DNA from: Asticcacaulis sp. AC402
Lineage (GTDB): Bacteria > Pseudomonadota > Alphaproteobacteria > Caulobacterales > Caulobacteraceae
Length of the DNA stretch: 64,000 nucleotides
Assembly: GCF_000495835.1 (NCBI RefSeq)
Contig: NZ_AWGC01000015.1
Span: 62,001 to 126,000 of the forward strand
Direction of reading: 5' to 3'
Below the pieces are notes generated by a model that saw nothing but the letters and a program-made list of their open reading frames with translations, searched no databases and had not been told where the DNA came from. How positions within the stretch are numbered: position 1 is the first letter of the stretch; each line of letters opens with the position of its first letter. The position numbers and the translations under genes are program-made. Below, one piece after another: positions 28,546-37,792 of the stretch.

Positions 28546-29782
28546 TTCCGCGTCCCACTGCCGTTTCTGCCGCACACCGTTCAGTCGCGTCTTCCTCGAC
28601 CTCGGTCTTACGCCGCTGGCCAACAGTTACCTGACCGATGCCCAGTTGGAGCGGCCGGAGCCAACGTATCCGCTGAAGGTTCATGTCTGCGAGGCCTGCC
28701 TGTTGGTCCAGGCTCAGCCGGTGGTGCCGGCCGAGGACATCTTCAGCGACTACGCCTATTTCTCGTCGTTCTCGTCGACCTGGCTGGACCACGCGGCGCG
28801 CTATTGTGGCGATATGCGCGACCGGCTGAGCCTGACCGCCGACAGTTTCGTTGTCGAAATCGCCAGCAATGACGGCTATCTGCTGAAGAACTTCGTTGCC
28901 GCGGGCATTCCCTGTCTCGGGGTCGAGCCCGCCGCCAATGTGGCGGCGCAAGCCGTGCGCCAGGGCGTGCCGACCGACGTGGCCTTCTTCGGCGCTGAAA
29001 CCGCGACGCGGTTGCGCGACGCCTACCGCCCGGCCAACCTGATGGCGGCCAACAATGTCCTGGCTCATGTGCCCGACCTCAATGACTTTGTCGCCGGGTT
29101 CAAGATACTGCTGGCGTCTGGAGGCACGGCGACGGTCGAATTCCCGCACATCCTGGAACTGATCCGCGACGTCCAGTTCGACACCATCTACCATGAGCAT
29201 TACAGCTATTTTTCGCTGTTCACCCTGGAGAAGGTCTTCGCCCATCACGGCCTGTGCCTGTTCGATGCCCAGCGCCTGCCGACCCACGGCGGATCGCTGC
29301 GCATCTTCATTTGCCACAAGGACGACGACCGGGCAGGGGAGGCCGCCGCCAACCTGTCAGAGCTTCGTGCGATAGAGCGCGAAGCCGGTCTCGACGGCAT
29401 CGAAGGCTATGCTGGCATGGCGGCGCGCGTCGACGCCGTGGTCACCGGGCTTAAAGGCTTTTTGAGTGAGGTTGCGGCTTCCGGCAAACGGGTGGCCGCC
29501 TGGGGCGCCGCCGCCAAGGGTAATACACTGCTGAACGTCGCCGGCGTGACCGCGGACCATATCGCCTTCGTGGTCGACCGCAACCCCGCCAAGCAGGGAC
29601 ACTACCTGCCGGGGAGTCACGTTCCGGTGGTCACACCGCAGACCCTGTTTGACGAAAAGCCTGACTATCTGCTGATCCTGCCGTGGAACCTGGCAGATGA
29701 AATCCGCGCCGAAGCCGACGCGATCCGCGGATGGGGCGGTCGCTTCGTCACCGCCATTCCTGAACTGCGGATTCGTGACTGA
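28535..29782 (+). CDS. Sugar C-methyltransferase (TylC3/NovU-like)
   Basis: The 415-residue protein has an N-terminal zinc site (C9, C12, C52, C55: HCRFC and VCEAC), a SAM-binding domain (VVEIASNDGYLLKNF), the YHEHYSYFS motif carrying the catalytic His of sugar C-methyltransferases, and a C-terminal domain (WGAAAKGNTLLN). The family adds a methyl group to carbon 3 or 5 of a nucleotide 4-ketosugar. It overlaps rfbG by 11 bases, so CDP-4-keto-6-deoxyglucose is the likely substrate. Confidence 0.9.
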   Translation: MAPDSASHCRFCRTPFSRVFLDLGLTPLANSYLTDAQLERPEPTYPLKVHVCEACLLVQAQPVVPAEDIFSDYAYFSSFSSTWLDHAARYCGDMRDRLSLTADSFVVEIASNDGYLLKNFVAAGIPCLGVEPAANVAAQAVRQGVPTDVAFFGAETATRLRDAYRPANLMAANNVLAHVPDLNDFVAGFKILLASGGTATVEFPHILELIRDVQFDTIYHEHYSYFSLFTLEKVFAHHGLCLFDAQRLPTHGGSLRIFICHKDDDRAGEAAANLSELRAIEREAGLDGIEGYAGMAARVDAVVTGLKGFLSEVAASGKRVAAWGAAAKGNTLLNVAGVTADHIAFVVDRNPAKQGHYLPGSHVPVVTPQTLFDEKPDYLLILPWNLADEIRAEADAIRGWGGRFVTAIPELRIRD

Positions 29783-30309
29783 TGCGCTTCGAGGCGACAC
29801 CTATCCCCGGCGCCATGATCGTCGCGCAACAGCCGATCAGTGATGAGCGCGGTTCGTTTGCGCGGACCTATTGCCGCGATACCTTTGCTGTTGCCGGCCT
29901 CGATTTCGTACCGGTCCAGGAAAGTCTGTCGAAGAACCGGGCGCGCTTTACCTTGCGCGGCATGCACTTGCAGACGGCGCCCCATGCCGAACAGAAACTG
30001 GTGCGCTGTACCCGTGGCGCCGTGTTCGATGTCGCCGTCGATCTGCGTCCGGACAGCCCGTCGCGCGGTCGCTGGTTCGGGCTCGAATTGTCGGCCGACA
30101 ACGGCCTTTCTCTGTTTATCCCGCGCGGGGTCGCCCACGGCTTTTTGACCCTGCGCGACGATGCCGAGGTGTTTTATCTGATCGACGTGCCCTATGCCGC
30201 CGGTTCGGCGACCGGCGTGCGGTGGAACAGCCCGGTGTTCGCGATCGCCTGGCCGTCGGCGCCGGCGGTGATTTCAGATCGCGACTCCCAATGGCCTGAC
30301 GATGCGTAA
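29782..30309 (+). CDS. Nucleotide-4-ketosugar 3,5-epimerase (RfbC-like)
   Basis: The 175-residue cupin-fold protein has DERGSFARTYC, the catalytic-His motif LRGMHLQ, KLVRCTRGAVFDVAVDLR, IPRGVAHGFLTL and FYLID. It overlaps the methyltransferase stop by one base (TGATG). In this operon it probably acts on the CDP-4-keto sugar rather than the dTDP form. Whether it moves C3, C5 or both cannot be told from sequence. Confidence 0.88.
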   Translation: MRFEATPIPGAMIVAQQPISDERGSFARTYCRDTFAVAGLDFVPVQESLSKNRARFTLRGMHLQTAPHAEQKLVRCTRGAVFDVAVDLRPDSPSRGRWFGLELSADNGLSLFIPRGVAHGFLTLRDDAEVFYLIDVPYAAGSATGVRWNSPVFAIAWPSAPAVISDRDSQWPDDA

Positions 30310-31192
30310 AATCGTCGTTACCGGCGCCTCGGGTTTTGTCGGGCGCCATGTCCTGCAGCCACTGTTGGATCAAGGGTTCGAAGTCCATGCTATCGGGCGG
30401 ACGGTTGGATCGGGGCCAGCGGACATCACCTGGCATCGGCTGGACCTGCTGAGCCAATCGGCTGAGCCCCTGCTGGCGGCGTTGCGCCCCAGCCACCTGC
30501 TGCATTGCGCCTGGATCACCGAACATGGGCGTTACTGGGGCGCACCGGAAAACGCTGATTGGGTCCGGGCCAGCCAGGCCCTGATCGAGGCCTTTGGGCG
30601 CCATGGCGGGCAGCGCGTGGTCGGCGTCGGCAGTTGCGCCGAATATGACTGGACGCTGGAAGGCGATGCGCCCTGGCCGGAAACGCGGGCTTGCGTCCCG
30701 GCGACGGTCTACGGCCGCGCCAAGCTGGGACTGGCCACCTGGCTGGCCGACCGCGCGCCGGACTTAGGCCTCGACTATGCCTGGGCGCGTTTGTTTTTTC
30801 TGTTTGGCGAAGACGAGCACCCGCAACGCATCATACCCTACCTGATCCGCTGCGCGCTGACGGGGGAAACCGCGCGCTGCACGTCTGGGCTTCAGGTCCG
30901 GGATTTCCTAAACACCCGACTATGCGGTGAATACCTGGCGTCCGTCGTGGCGTCTGACCTTACCGGCCCGGTCAATATCGGCAGCGGCGAGGGCGTCACC
31001 CTGCGCGACCTGGCAGGCTTTATCGAAACCGCTGTTGGTCGCAAACTGGAGGTTGACTTCGGCGCCTTGCCGGATCGGCCGGGCGATACGGCCAGCATTG
31101 TCGCGAACATCAATCAGATTGGCACTGCCTGCAATTTGCCGCGCTCTGATTTGACAGGAGAATTGGCGAGGGCCGTTCGACGCGGACGTTAG
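30302..31192 (+). CDS. NAD-dependent epimerase/dehydratase, probable 4-ketosugar reductase
   Basis: The 296-residue SDR protein has GASGFVGRHV, HCAWITEHG and the catalytic YGRAKLG (YxxxK), followed by the sugar-binding half. It overlaps the epimerase by 8 bases and ends the operon. By position it is the 4-ketoreductase that finishes the CDP-sugar, similar in type to CDP-paratose or abequose synthases. The stereochemistry of the product is unknown. Confidence 0.85.
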   Translation: MRKIVVTGASGFVGRHVLQPLLDQGFEVHAIGRTVGSGPADITWHRLDLLSQSAEPLLAALRPSHLLHCAWITEHGRYWGAPENADWVRASQALIEAFGRHGGQRVVGVGSCAEYDWTLEGDAPWPETRACVPATVYGRAKLGLATWLADRAPDLGLDYAWARLFFLFGEDEHPQRIIPYLIRCALTGETARCTSGLQVRDFLNTRLCGEYLASVVASDLTGPVNIGSGEGVTLRDLAGFIETAVGRKLEVDFGALPDRPGDTASIVANINQIGTACNLPRSDLTGELARAVRRGR

Positions 31193-31224
31193 GCCTGTAA
31201 ACCCAGCAGATTCGGTGGCAGCTA

Positions 31225-31375
31225 ATACCAAGCCTCATAAAGAATGACGCTTGGTATTCGCATTTTTTCAGCTCAAACGCCGCGTGGCTCCTCGCAAAAG
31301 CTCGGGCGCCCAAAGAACGTTCTCTGGCGCGCTTGCCAACCCGCGATGAGTCAAGGTCATCGAGGGTTGGTATAA
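31225..31375. repeat. Dispersed repeat family B, copy 3
   Basis: It has the same bounding hairpins as copy 1 (ATACCAAGC/GCTTGGTAT at the left, CCAACCCGCGATGA/TCATCGAGGGTTGG at the right, one mismatch). It lies between the sugar operon and the tRNA gene. Confidence 0.8.
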
Positions 31376-31469
31376 CTGAATGCGTAAGTATTCTCCAACC
31401 ATTCCGTAGCCGGGCACATCATTTCCTTGACCTCTTCGACGCTTTCCGCCAAGAACCCCACCGGACCTT

Positions 31470-31554
31470 GCGGATGTGGCGGAACTGGTAGACGCACTGG
31501 GTTTAGGTTCCAGCGCTGCAAGGCGTGGAGGTTCGAGTCCTCTCATCCGCACCA
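31470..31554 (+). tRNA. tRNA-Leu (anticodon TAG)
   Basis: The 85-base sequence folds with acceptor arms GCGGATG/CATCCGC, a long variable arm typical of class II tRNAs, T-loop GTTCGAGTCC and an encoded CCA. The anticodon loop TTTAGGT gives TAG (codon CTA and relatives). A T-run follows directly and may end the transcript. Confidence 0.95.
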
Positions 31555-31651
31555 TTTTTTTCGCTCACGGCTAACTCGCTTCGCTCGTGCCGCCGCGGGG
31601 CGGCGAAATGTCGCCGGCGCCCAATCGGGCGCTGTTGTCCGCGCGCACACT

Positions 31652-31933
31652 TCATGCCTGTGACCGAGACGTGGCGAAGACGGCGCGCAGGTCGCCGGGC
31701 CAGGCACTGAACCGGCGCTGAAAACACCTGTTGAAACAAGAAGTATCGCTGAACCCGACCTCCAAAGCGATGTCGGCGACTGTCCTCCCGTTGCCGCCGC
31801 GTTCGGCCAGCCGGCGGCTGGCTTGAAACAGACGACCTTCGGCGAAATGCCCCGACAGGTTAAGACCGGCGGCATCGACTCCTCCCGGGTGCAGGACTCG
31901 ACCGACAAGGTCAGCCTCGAAGACTGCAGGGCG
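31652..31933 (-). pseudogene. AraC-family regulator remnant (C-terminal HTH)
   Basis: A minus-strand frame open from a TAA near 31936 to the TGA at 31652-31654 reads RLFQASRRLAERG, TVADIALEVGFSDTSCFN and RCFQRRFSAWPGDLR, the second HTH of AraC regulators. There is no start codon or N-terminal domain in frame, so only the last ~90 residues of the old gene survive. It lies just after the tRNA. Confidence 0.7.
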
Positions 31934-31956
31934 TTAATGGCGGCCTATGGCGCGGG

Positions 31957-32157
31957 ATGGAAGTCGTACGAGCGGCGCTTGCTGGTGACCGCTCTATGGC
32001 GTCCGCTCGCAAGAAGAGCCCTCCGGCTCGAGCGCTGCCTTCCGCCGAGGCTCAAGTCGGAGAGGCCTGCTTACTGGCGGCCGGTAACAGGCGATGGCGG
32101 TTCATCCAGGTGGGGGACTTGCGCTTTCGTGTCGATCTGCCACATAGCAAGGCATGA
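31957..32157 (+). CDS. Possible small protein before membrane gene
   Basis: A 66-residue frame ends in ATGA overlap with the next gene, which would fit translational coupling. It has basic and Ala-rich composition and no recognised domain. It may be a chance frame in decayed DNA next to the AraC remnant. Confidence 0.25.
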   Translation: MEVVRAALAGDRSMASARKKSPPARALPSAEAQVGEACLLAAGNRRWRFIQVGDLRFRVDLPHSKA

Positions 32158-32609
32158 CCGAAGCGCCCGCCTATCCCAAAATCTTCCGTCCCTGGCTGAG
32201 CATCGCGCTGCTGGGGGTTTGTCTGGTCCTGATCGTTGGAAAGCTTGTTGTCCTGCTGCTGGATCCGTCGACTCTTCAGGAAGCCATACGTAGCTTGCCG
32301 CTGTACCTGCCACTGGCGGCGCTGTTTGGCTGGTACATGACCAATCGGCTGATCCTCTCTGCCGAAAGCTTCGATCATCGCTATCTATGGAAGCATCAGG
32401 TCTATCGGCGTGCTGACATCGTCAGTATCGAAGACACGCGCAGTGTCCGCGGGCGAATCTCGCTCGTACTGATGGTTCGCGAGCCCGATGGGCGCAGCCG
32501 CCCGATCTATATCTCGCCGCCGGGCAAGGGCGGCCAGGCGTTCGTCGACTGGCTGCGTGGTCTGCCGGGTTCAGAAAACCTTTCGCCGCTGGATGCTGCC
32601 GGGAAATGA
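32154..32609 (+). CDS. Small membrane protein, STM3941-like (unknown function)
   Basis: The 151-residue protein has two hydrophobic helices (about 13-35 and 48-65) and a cytosolic C-terminal domain (SFDHRYLWKHQVYRRADIVSIED) with a PH-like beta pattern. This layout matches STM3941-family proteins of unknown function. It starts at the ATG at 32154 with AAGG five bases upstream. Confidence 0.7.
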   Translation: MTEAPAYPKIFRPWLSIALLGVCLVLIVGKLVVLLLDPSTLQEAIRSLPLYLPLAALFGWYMTNRLILSAESFDHRYLWKHQVYRRADIVSIEDTRSVRGRISLVLMVREPDGRSRPIYISPPGKGGQAFVDWLRGLPGSENLSPLDAAGK

Positions 32610-32627
32610 CAAAGACCCAGGGCATGT

Positions 32628-32837
32628 ATGAAGGCCGTGGGAGACGCCGGAATGGGTCAGTCTTATAAACCTGAAAATGCTCCAGCGCGAAAGCTCGCCG
32701 GGCTGAGCAGCGATTTCACCATGACGACCAGTTCGCAGATCCCGGCATTGTGGGAGAGGTTCAGTACCCATGCCCAGCCGGAACGACTCGAGCCAGACGT
32801 CCATAATGGCGTCGGCGAGGGCGAGGTTACAATCTGA
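32628..32837 (+). pseudogene. GyrI-like/effector-binding protein remnant
   Basis: A 69-residue frame contains LAGLSSDFTM and SQIPALWERFSTH, close to the start of GyrI-like small-molecule-binding proteins. The usual ~150-residue domain is broken off after about 65 residues. The rest of the 309-base gap to 32918 holds nothing recognisable. Confidence 0.55.
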
Positions 32838-32918
32838 ATCGCTGCAGTGGCCTAAAGGTTTTGTAACTGGTGCTTCCTTGCGTGCGTGATAGCGTGCCCT
32901 CGAGAGAAGGAACATATC

Positions 32919-34148
32919 ATGCGGTGGACAGGGCTTTTTGCGGCGGCCACTTGGTTGGCTGCCGGCAGCGTCATGGCGCAGGACTTCGAAATCGGCGCTT
33001 TCCGTCAGCACCGCGCGGCGGCCGTTGCCGCGGTCAACAGCGGTAACTTCGCCACAGCCCGCATGGAGGTCAGCCAGGCGCGAGCTATGCTGCCGTCGGC
33101 ACCGTCGGTTCTGCTGCTGGGGGCGCAGATTGAGGCTGCTGCCGGGGATTCTCAAGCCACCAAGGCGTGGCTCGATGACTATCTCAAGCGCGGGCTGTGG
33201 TTTGATCCGGCACGCTATCCCGGCCTGGCGGCGGTACTCGATGACGCCGGCAAGGCGCAACTGGCGGCCAATGGCGCCGACTTCGGCACCTTCTCCACGC
33301 TTGCCGAGATACCTGATGCCGTCCTGGTCGAAAACGTAGCAATAGCCGGCGACGGCAAACTCTATTTCAGCACTGTCCGCGAAGGCGCTCTGAACCGCTT
33401 TGAACCACGCTTTATCGTCCACGACTTGCCGGGCGGGCAGGGCGGCTACGGTTTGGTGGCGGACGGCAAGACGGCGTGGCTGGCCGTCAGTCCCGGCGGG
33501 GTTGCCGGTGTCTCGGCTGCCCTGCGTGAAGCGGAACTGCTGCACATCGACCTCAAGGACGGTACGGTGGTGGCCCGCTTCAGCGATTATGGCGCCAAGG
33601 GGTTCAACGACCTGGCCCTAGGCCGCACCGACCTTTACTCCAGCGACAGTCAGGGCGGCGCAGTCTACCGGCTGAAGGGCCGGGCAGGGAAGATCGAAAC
33701 CTTGATTCCTGCCGGTAAGCTGGGCTCGCCGCAGGGGTTGGCCGAAAGCCCGGATGGCAAGACGCTGATCGTCGCCGACTACCCATCGGGCCTGTGGCGG
33801 GTGGATCTGGCCACTGGTGCGGCGTCCTTGCTGGCGGTGCCGGACGATGTCGCCCTGCCCGGGACCGATGGCGTGACCCGGGACGGTAACGATCTGATCG
33901 TCGTCCAGAATGGCGTCAGTCCTGCAAGGGTGCTGCGCGTTCATCTGACGCCCGACTGGCAGGTCATTGAGTCGGTAGAGGTTTTGTTGCGCGGCGGTGT
34001 GCTGGAAGAACCGACCGGGGGCGTGATCTATGGCGGCGATTACGTCTTTGTTGCGCGCAGCCAATGGACGGATTTCGGCGAAGACGGCGCGAAAGTGCCT
34101 GCAGGCGTCAAACCGGCAATCATCGGACGGTTGAAGCTGCGTGATTGA
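32919..34148 (+). CDS. Exported beta-propeller protein (SMP-30/gluconolactonase-like)
   Basis: The ~409-residue protein from the ATG at 32919 (AAGGAA upstream) has a signal peptide ending near VMAQDF. A TPR-like helical pair at about 25-85 is followed by a propeller built from repeats such as GSPQGLAESPDGKTLIVADYPSGLWRV and LPGTDGVTRDGNDLIVV. This pattern is seen in SMP-30/NHL-type lactonases. No clear metal set could be assigned, so it may bind rather than cleave. It stands alone. Confidence 0.75.
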   Translation: MRWTGLFAAATWLAAGSVMAQDFEIGAFRQHRAAAVAAVNSGNFATARMEVSQARAMLPSAPSVLLLGAQIEAAAGDSQATKAWLDDYLKRGLWFDPARYPGLAAVLDDAGKAQLAANGADFGTFSTLAEIPDAVLVENVAIAGDGKLYFSTVREGALNRFEPRFIVHDLPGGQGGYGLVADGKTAWLAVSPGGVAGVSAALREAELLHIDLKDGTVVARFSDYGAKGFNDLALGRTDLYSSDSQGGAVYRLKGRAGKIETLIPAGKLGSPQGLAESPDGKTLIVADYPSGLWRVDLATGAASLLAVPDDVALPGTDGVTRDGNDLIVVQNGVSPARVLRVHLTPDWQVIESVEVLLRGGVLEEPTGGVIYGGDYVFVARSQWTDFGEDGAKVPAGVKPAIIGRLKLRD

Positions 34149-34400
34149 AGGGCGACCTAATCTTTGGTTATGCCGGCAAACAGTTTCGTCTTGTGGGTGC
34201 GTAAACGGCGGGTCGTCATGGCTCAGACCGACAGAACCCCTGGTGTGGATCATGGTCTTTGTCGCCGCGTCGTTGACGGCCTCGACCCGGTCGCTAACGG
34301 CCAGTCAGGATGATCAGACCTGAAAGCTACATTAAAAACCCGTTGCGTCGCGGCGCGGTCCATCGGATAGTCACGTCTGCAATCTGTTCGGGGCTCCCGC

Positions 34401-35642
34401 ATGAAATCGAAATTAGCGCTGTTCATTCTCGCCGCCATGATACTGGGCGTTGCCGCCGGTTGGGGGACTCACACCTATCTTGACCCGGCCTATAAGCCGA
34501 CGGCGATCATGGTCTTCGGGCTGCTGACTAAGATATTCATCACGTTGATCAAGATGATCATTGCGCCCCTGGTGCTGTTCACCCTGATTGCCGGCATCGG
34601 TCATATGGAAGACGCTGCCACTGTCGGCCGGGTCGGCGCCAAGGCCATGGCCTGGTTTATTGCCGCCTCGATCATCTCGCTGCTGCTGGGCATGGTCATG
34701 GTGGAATGGCTGCAGCCCGGCGCGGGCATGAGCCTGACAGCCGCCGGCGACGTCGCCAAGGTGCCGTCAACCTCGGGTTTCACGTTCGAAAGCTTTATCC
34801 TGCACCTGATTCCGTCATCGATCATCGACGCCATGGCCAAGAATGAGATTCTGCAGATTGTTGTGTTTTCCGTGTTTGTCGGTACGGCCATCGCCATGCT
34901 CGACGACAAGTCGCCCCAGATTATGCACCTGGCCGAACAGGGTGCGGCCATCATGCTGAAAGTGACCGAACTGGTCATGTTGTTCGCGCCGTTTGCCATA
35001 TTTGGTGCCCTGGCCAAGACCGTGGCGGAGCAGGGACTCCCGATCCTGGTCACCTATGCCAAGTTCATGGGCGGCTTCTATGCGTCCCTCGGTGTGCTGT
35101 GGGTCATCCTCATCGGGGCGGGGCTGCTGGTCGTTGGCTGGCGTATCTTCAAGATCCTGAATGTTGTGCGCGATCCGACGCTGCTGGCCTTTTCGACGGC
35201 ATCGTCCGAAGCCGCCTATCCTAAGGTGCTTCAGGCCTTGCCGCAGGTCGGCGTGTCGAAGAAGATTGTCTCCTTCGTCCTTCCGCTGGGCTATTCGTTC
35301 AATCTCGACGGCTCGATGATGTACTGCACCTTTGCGACGCTCTTCATTGCCCAGGCCCATGGCGTTCATTTCACCACCGGCCAGATGGTGATGATGCTGT
35401 TCCTGCTGCTGGTTACATCCAAGGGCATTGCCGGCGTGCCGCGGGCCTCGCTGGTGGTGATCATGGCGACCCTGACCTATTTCGGCCTGCCGGAAGAATG
35501 GATCGCCCTGGTGCTGGGGGTTGACCACTTGCTCGATATGGGCCGGTCTGCGACCAATGTCATCGGCAATACGGTCGCGTCGGCCGCCGTCGCCAAGTGG
35601 GAAGGTCAGTTGGAGCTCGAAGTTCAGCCTGAGAAGGCCTAG
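34401..35642 (+). CDS. Dicarboxylate/amino acid:cation symporter (DAACS family)
   Basis: The 413-residue inner-membrane protein has eight or so helices, the serine-rich re-entrant loop (LAFSTASSEAAYPKVLQ), GYSFNLDGSMMYCTFATLFIAQ and the cation-site DMGRSATNVIGN. This is the GltP/DctA fold, moving dicarboxylates or acidic amino acids with protons or sodium. The specific substrate cannot be assigned. It is monocistronic. Confidence 0.92.
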   Translation: MKSKLALFILAAMILGVAAGWGTHTYLDPAYKPTAIMVFGLLTKIFITLIKMIIAPLVLFTLIAGIGHMEDAATVGRVGAKAMAWFIAASIISLLLGMVMVEWLQPGAGMSLTAAGDVAKVPSTSGFTFESFILHLIPSSIIDAMAKNEILQIVVFSVFVGTAIAMLDDKSPQIMHLAEQGAAIMLKVTELVMLFAPFAIFGALAKTVAEQGLPILVTYAKFMGGFYASLGVLWVILIGAGLLVVGWRIFKILNVVRDPTLLAFSTASSEAAYPKVLQALPQVGVSKKIVSFVLPLGYSFNLDGSMMYCTFATLFIAQAHGVHFTTGQMVMMLFLLLVTSKGIAGVPRASLVVIMATLTYFGLPEEWIALVLGVDHLLDMGRSATNVIGNTVASAAVAKWEGQLELEVQPEKA

Positions 35643-35846
35643 GGCGAACGGCGCTGGGGACAATCGGGATTTTTTCCGTGCAGAGGCGTTTCCACAGACA
35701 TAAGCGTTGACCTGACCGGCAATCATGCCATAAGGGCTCATCTTTCGGCGCGCCCGCACCAAGCGGTCGCGCTTTGTCTCTTTCAGCCGCCGGATTCGGG
35801 CCCGTTCAGGGAGCGGACACTGACCCGGCATAAGGTGCAAAAATCG

Positions 35847-37199
35847 ATGCAAGTCGTTGAAAAACTGAATGAAGGTCTCAGCCGCGTTCTCGAGGTCACG
35901 ATCGCCAAAGACCAGCTTAATTCAAAGCTGGACGCCAAGATCGCAGAGATCGCCCCCAAGATGAACATCAAGGGATTCCGCCCCGGCAAGGTGCCGCAGG
36001 GCCATGTCCGCAAGATGTACGGCAAGGAGCTGATGAGCGAGATCGTTCAGGAAACGCTCAACGAAACGACTCAAAAAGCCCTCGACCAGGCCTCGATCCG
36101 TCCGGCCTCGCAGCCGGAACTGACGCCGATCGGCGATATCGAAGACGTCATCAAGGGCAAATCAGACCTGGCCTATTCGATCGCTGTCGAAATGATGCCG
36201 ATCTTCACGCCGGTCGAGCCAGCCTCGATCGAACTGACCCGCCCGGTCTACGAACCCTCTGACGCCGATATCGACGAAGCTTTGAAGAACGTCGTGTCAC
36301 AGTCCAAGCAATACGAGGCCAAGGCCGGCAAGGGCAAGGCTGCGCCGAAGGCCGAAGACGGCGACAAGCTGATCATCGACTTCGTCGGCAAGATCGGCGA
36401 CGAGGCCTTTGAAGGCGGTTCAGCCGAAGACGCCGAACTGGTTATCGGTTCGGGCCAGTTCATCCCGGGCTTCGAAGAGCAACTGGTCGGCGCCAAGAAG
36501 GGCGAGACCAAAACGCTCAATGTCACCTTCCCGGACAACTACGGTGCCAAGAACCTGGCTGGCAAGGAAGCCACCTTCGAGACCACTGTCAAGGATATCC
36601 TGGCGGCGAAGGAGGCCGAAGCCGATGACGAGCTTGCCAAGACCCTGGGTCTCGAAAGCCTCGACGCGCTGAAGAATATTCTAAAGACCCAACTGGAGCA
36701 GCAGTTCAAGAGCGCTTCGCGCTTCAAGATGAAACGCGCCCTGCTGGATGTTTTGGACGAAAAGCACAACTTCGACTTACCGTCGCGTATGCTTGAGGCT
36801 GAATTCCAGGGCATCTGGAACCAGGTCGAGCAGGACAAGGCCAATGGCCAACTGTCCGAAGAGGATGGCGCCAAGTCCGAAGAGGACCTGAAGGCCGAAT
36901 ACCGCAAGATCGCCGAGCGCCGCGTGCGCTTAGGGTTGGTCCTGGCCGAGATCGGTACCCGTCAGAACGTCCAGGTCACCGAACAGGAAGTCAGCCAGGC
37001 GGTCATGCAGGAAGCCCGCAACTATCCGGGCCAGGAGCGCCAGGTGTTCGACTTCTACCGCAACAACCCGGCCGCTGCGGCGCAAATCCGCGCGCCGATC
37101 TACGAAGAAAAGGTCTGCGATCTGATCTTCACCCTGGCTACGGTCACCGATTCGCCCATCAGCAAGGAAGACCTGCTGAAGGAAGAGGAAGAAGCCTAG
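35847..37199 (+). CDS. tig: Trigger factor (ribosome-associated chaperone)
   Basis: The 450-residue protein has the ribosome-binding signature GFRPGKVPQGHVRKMYG near residue 45, a central FKBP-type prolyl isomerase domain (about 155-245, GDKLIIDFVGKIGDEAFEGG) and a C-terminal helical chaperone arm. It shields nascent chains at the exit tunnel. The ATG at 35847 gives the standard MQVVEKL start; a GTG four codons earlier is in frame. A strong terminator follows. clpP and clpX lie downstream, separated by unrelated genes. Confidence 0.96.
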   Translation: MQVVEKLNEGLSRVLEVTIAKDQLNSKLDAKIAEIAPKMNIKGFRPGKVPQGHVRKMYGKELMSEIVQETLNETTQKALDQASIRPASQPELTPIGDIEDVIKGKSDLAYSIAVEMMPIFTPVEPASIELTRPVYEPSDADIDEALKNVVSQSKQYEAKAGKGKAAPKAEDGDKLIIDFVGKIGDEAFEGGSAEDAELVIGSGQFIPGFEEQLVGAKKGETKTLNVTFPDNYGAKNLAGKEATFETTVKDILAAKEAEADDELAKTLGLESLDALKNILKTQLEQQFKSASRFKMKRALLDVLDEKHNFDLPSRMLEAEFQGIWNQVEQDKANGQLSEEDGAKSEEDLKAEYRKIAERRVRLGLVLAEIGTRQNVQVTEQEVSQAVMQEARNYPGQERQVFDFYRNNPAAAAQIRAPIYEEKVCDLIFTLATVTDSPISKEDLLKEEEEA

Positions 37200-37223
37200 G
37201 AAGTTTCGACTGTGAAATTGGAA

Positions 37224-37252
37224 AGAGGCCCGCGGTTGCGGGCCTCTTTTTG
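37224..37252 (+). terminator. Intrinsic terminator of tig
   Basis: Perfect 10-bp stem AGAGGCCCGC/GCGGGCCTCT with a GGTT loop, followed by TTTTTG. Confidence 0.93.
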
Positions 37253-37305
37253 TATGTTAGGCTTGGATATTTAGAGAGCGTCTTATGGTAGGATTCCTCA
37301 AACGT

Positions 37306-37366
37306 AAACCACAAGAAGCGGTCCTTGTTCGGCAGAGGCAATGTCCTTTGTGACAGTTTGTGGTTT
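37306..37366. repeat. Widely spaced 9-bp inverted repeat before hypothetical gene
   Basis: AAACCACAA (37306-37314) and TTGTGGTTT (37358-37366) are exact reverse complements 43 bases apart, ending 35 bases before the next start codon. It could fold as a leader hairpin. Confidence 0.35.
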
Positions 37367-37401
37367 CCATAACGGCTCTTGGACGTGCAGATTGGGGTGG
37401 G

Positions 37402-37770
37402 ATGGGCTATTCAATTCATATCGAGCGTATCGACGCATCTGGCCAGCTGGTCTCAATCGAACTGCATGAGGTGGCCAACGCAGTAAAAAATGTCGAAGGA
37501 ATGCGTTTAGCGGCGGTGCCGGCTTCGACCACAAATCCCAACACTGGTGAGGTAATTAGCACGTGCAGTATCATTGGAAAAATCGAAATATACTTACTTG
37601 CTAGTGATGAATGGGTACGCGTTTTTATCTTATCCTCGAGCGGAAAAATTACCTTCCGTGCTCCATTCGATTTTGACGATGGTAGTTCAGTAGTTAGGTC
37701 GTTTGCGCGGATATTGGCGCAAAGACTTCAGGCGGTTATCGTCGGGGACGAAGGTGAGTATTACACGTAA
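37402..37770 (+). CDS. Hypothetical protein (immunity-protein-like start)
   Basis: The 122-residue protein begins MGYSIHIERID, a start seen in several small proteins of unknown function, some annotated as immunity proteins. The codon usage is AT-richer than the neighbours, suggesting recent arrival. No signal peptide or membrane segment is visible. I chose the ATG at 37402 with GGGGTGGG just upstream. Confidence 0.6.
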   Translation: MGYSIHIERIDASGQLVSIELHEVANAVKNVEGMRLAAVPASTTNPNTGEVISTCSIIGKIEIYLLASDEWVRVFILSSSGKITFRAPFDFDDGSSVVRSFARILAQRLQAVIVGDEGEYYT

Positions 37771-37792
37771 ATTTTCGCGTCGGACGACCGCC

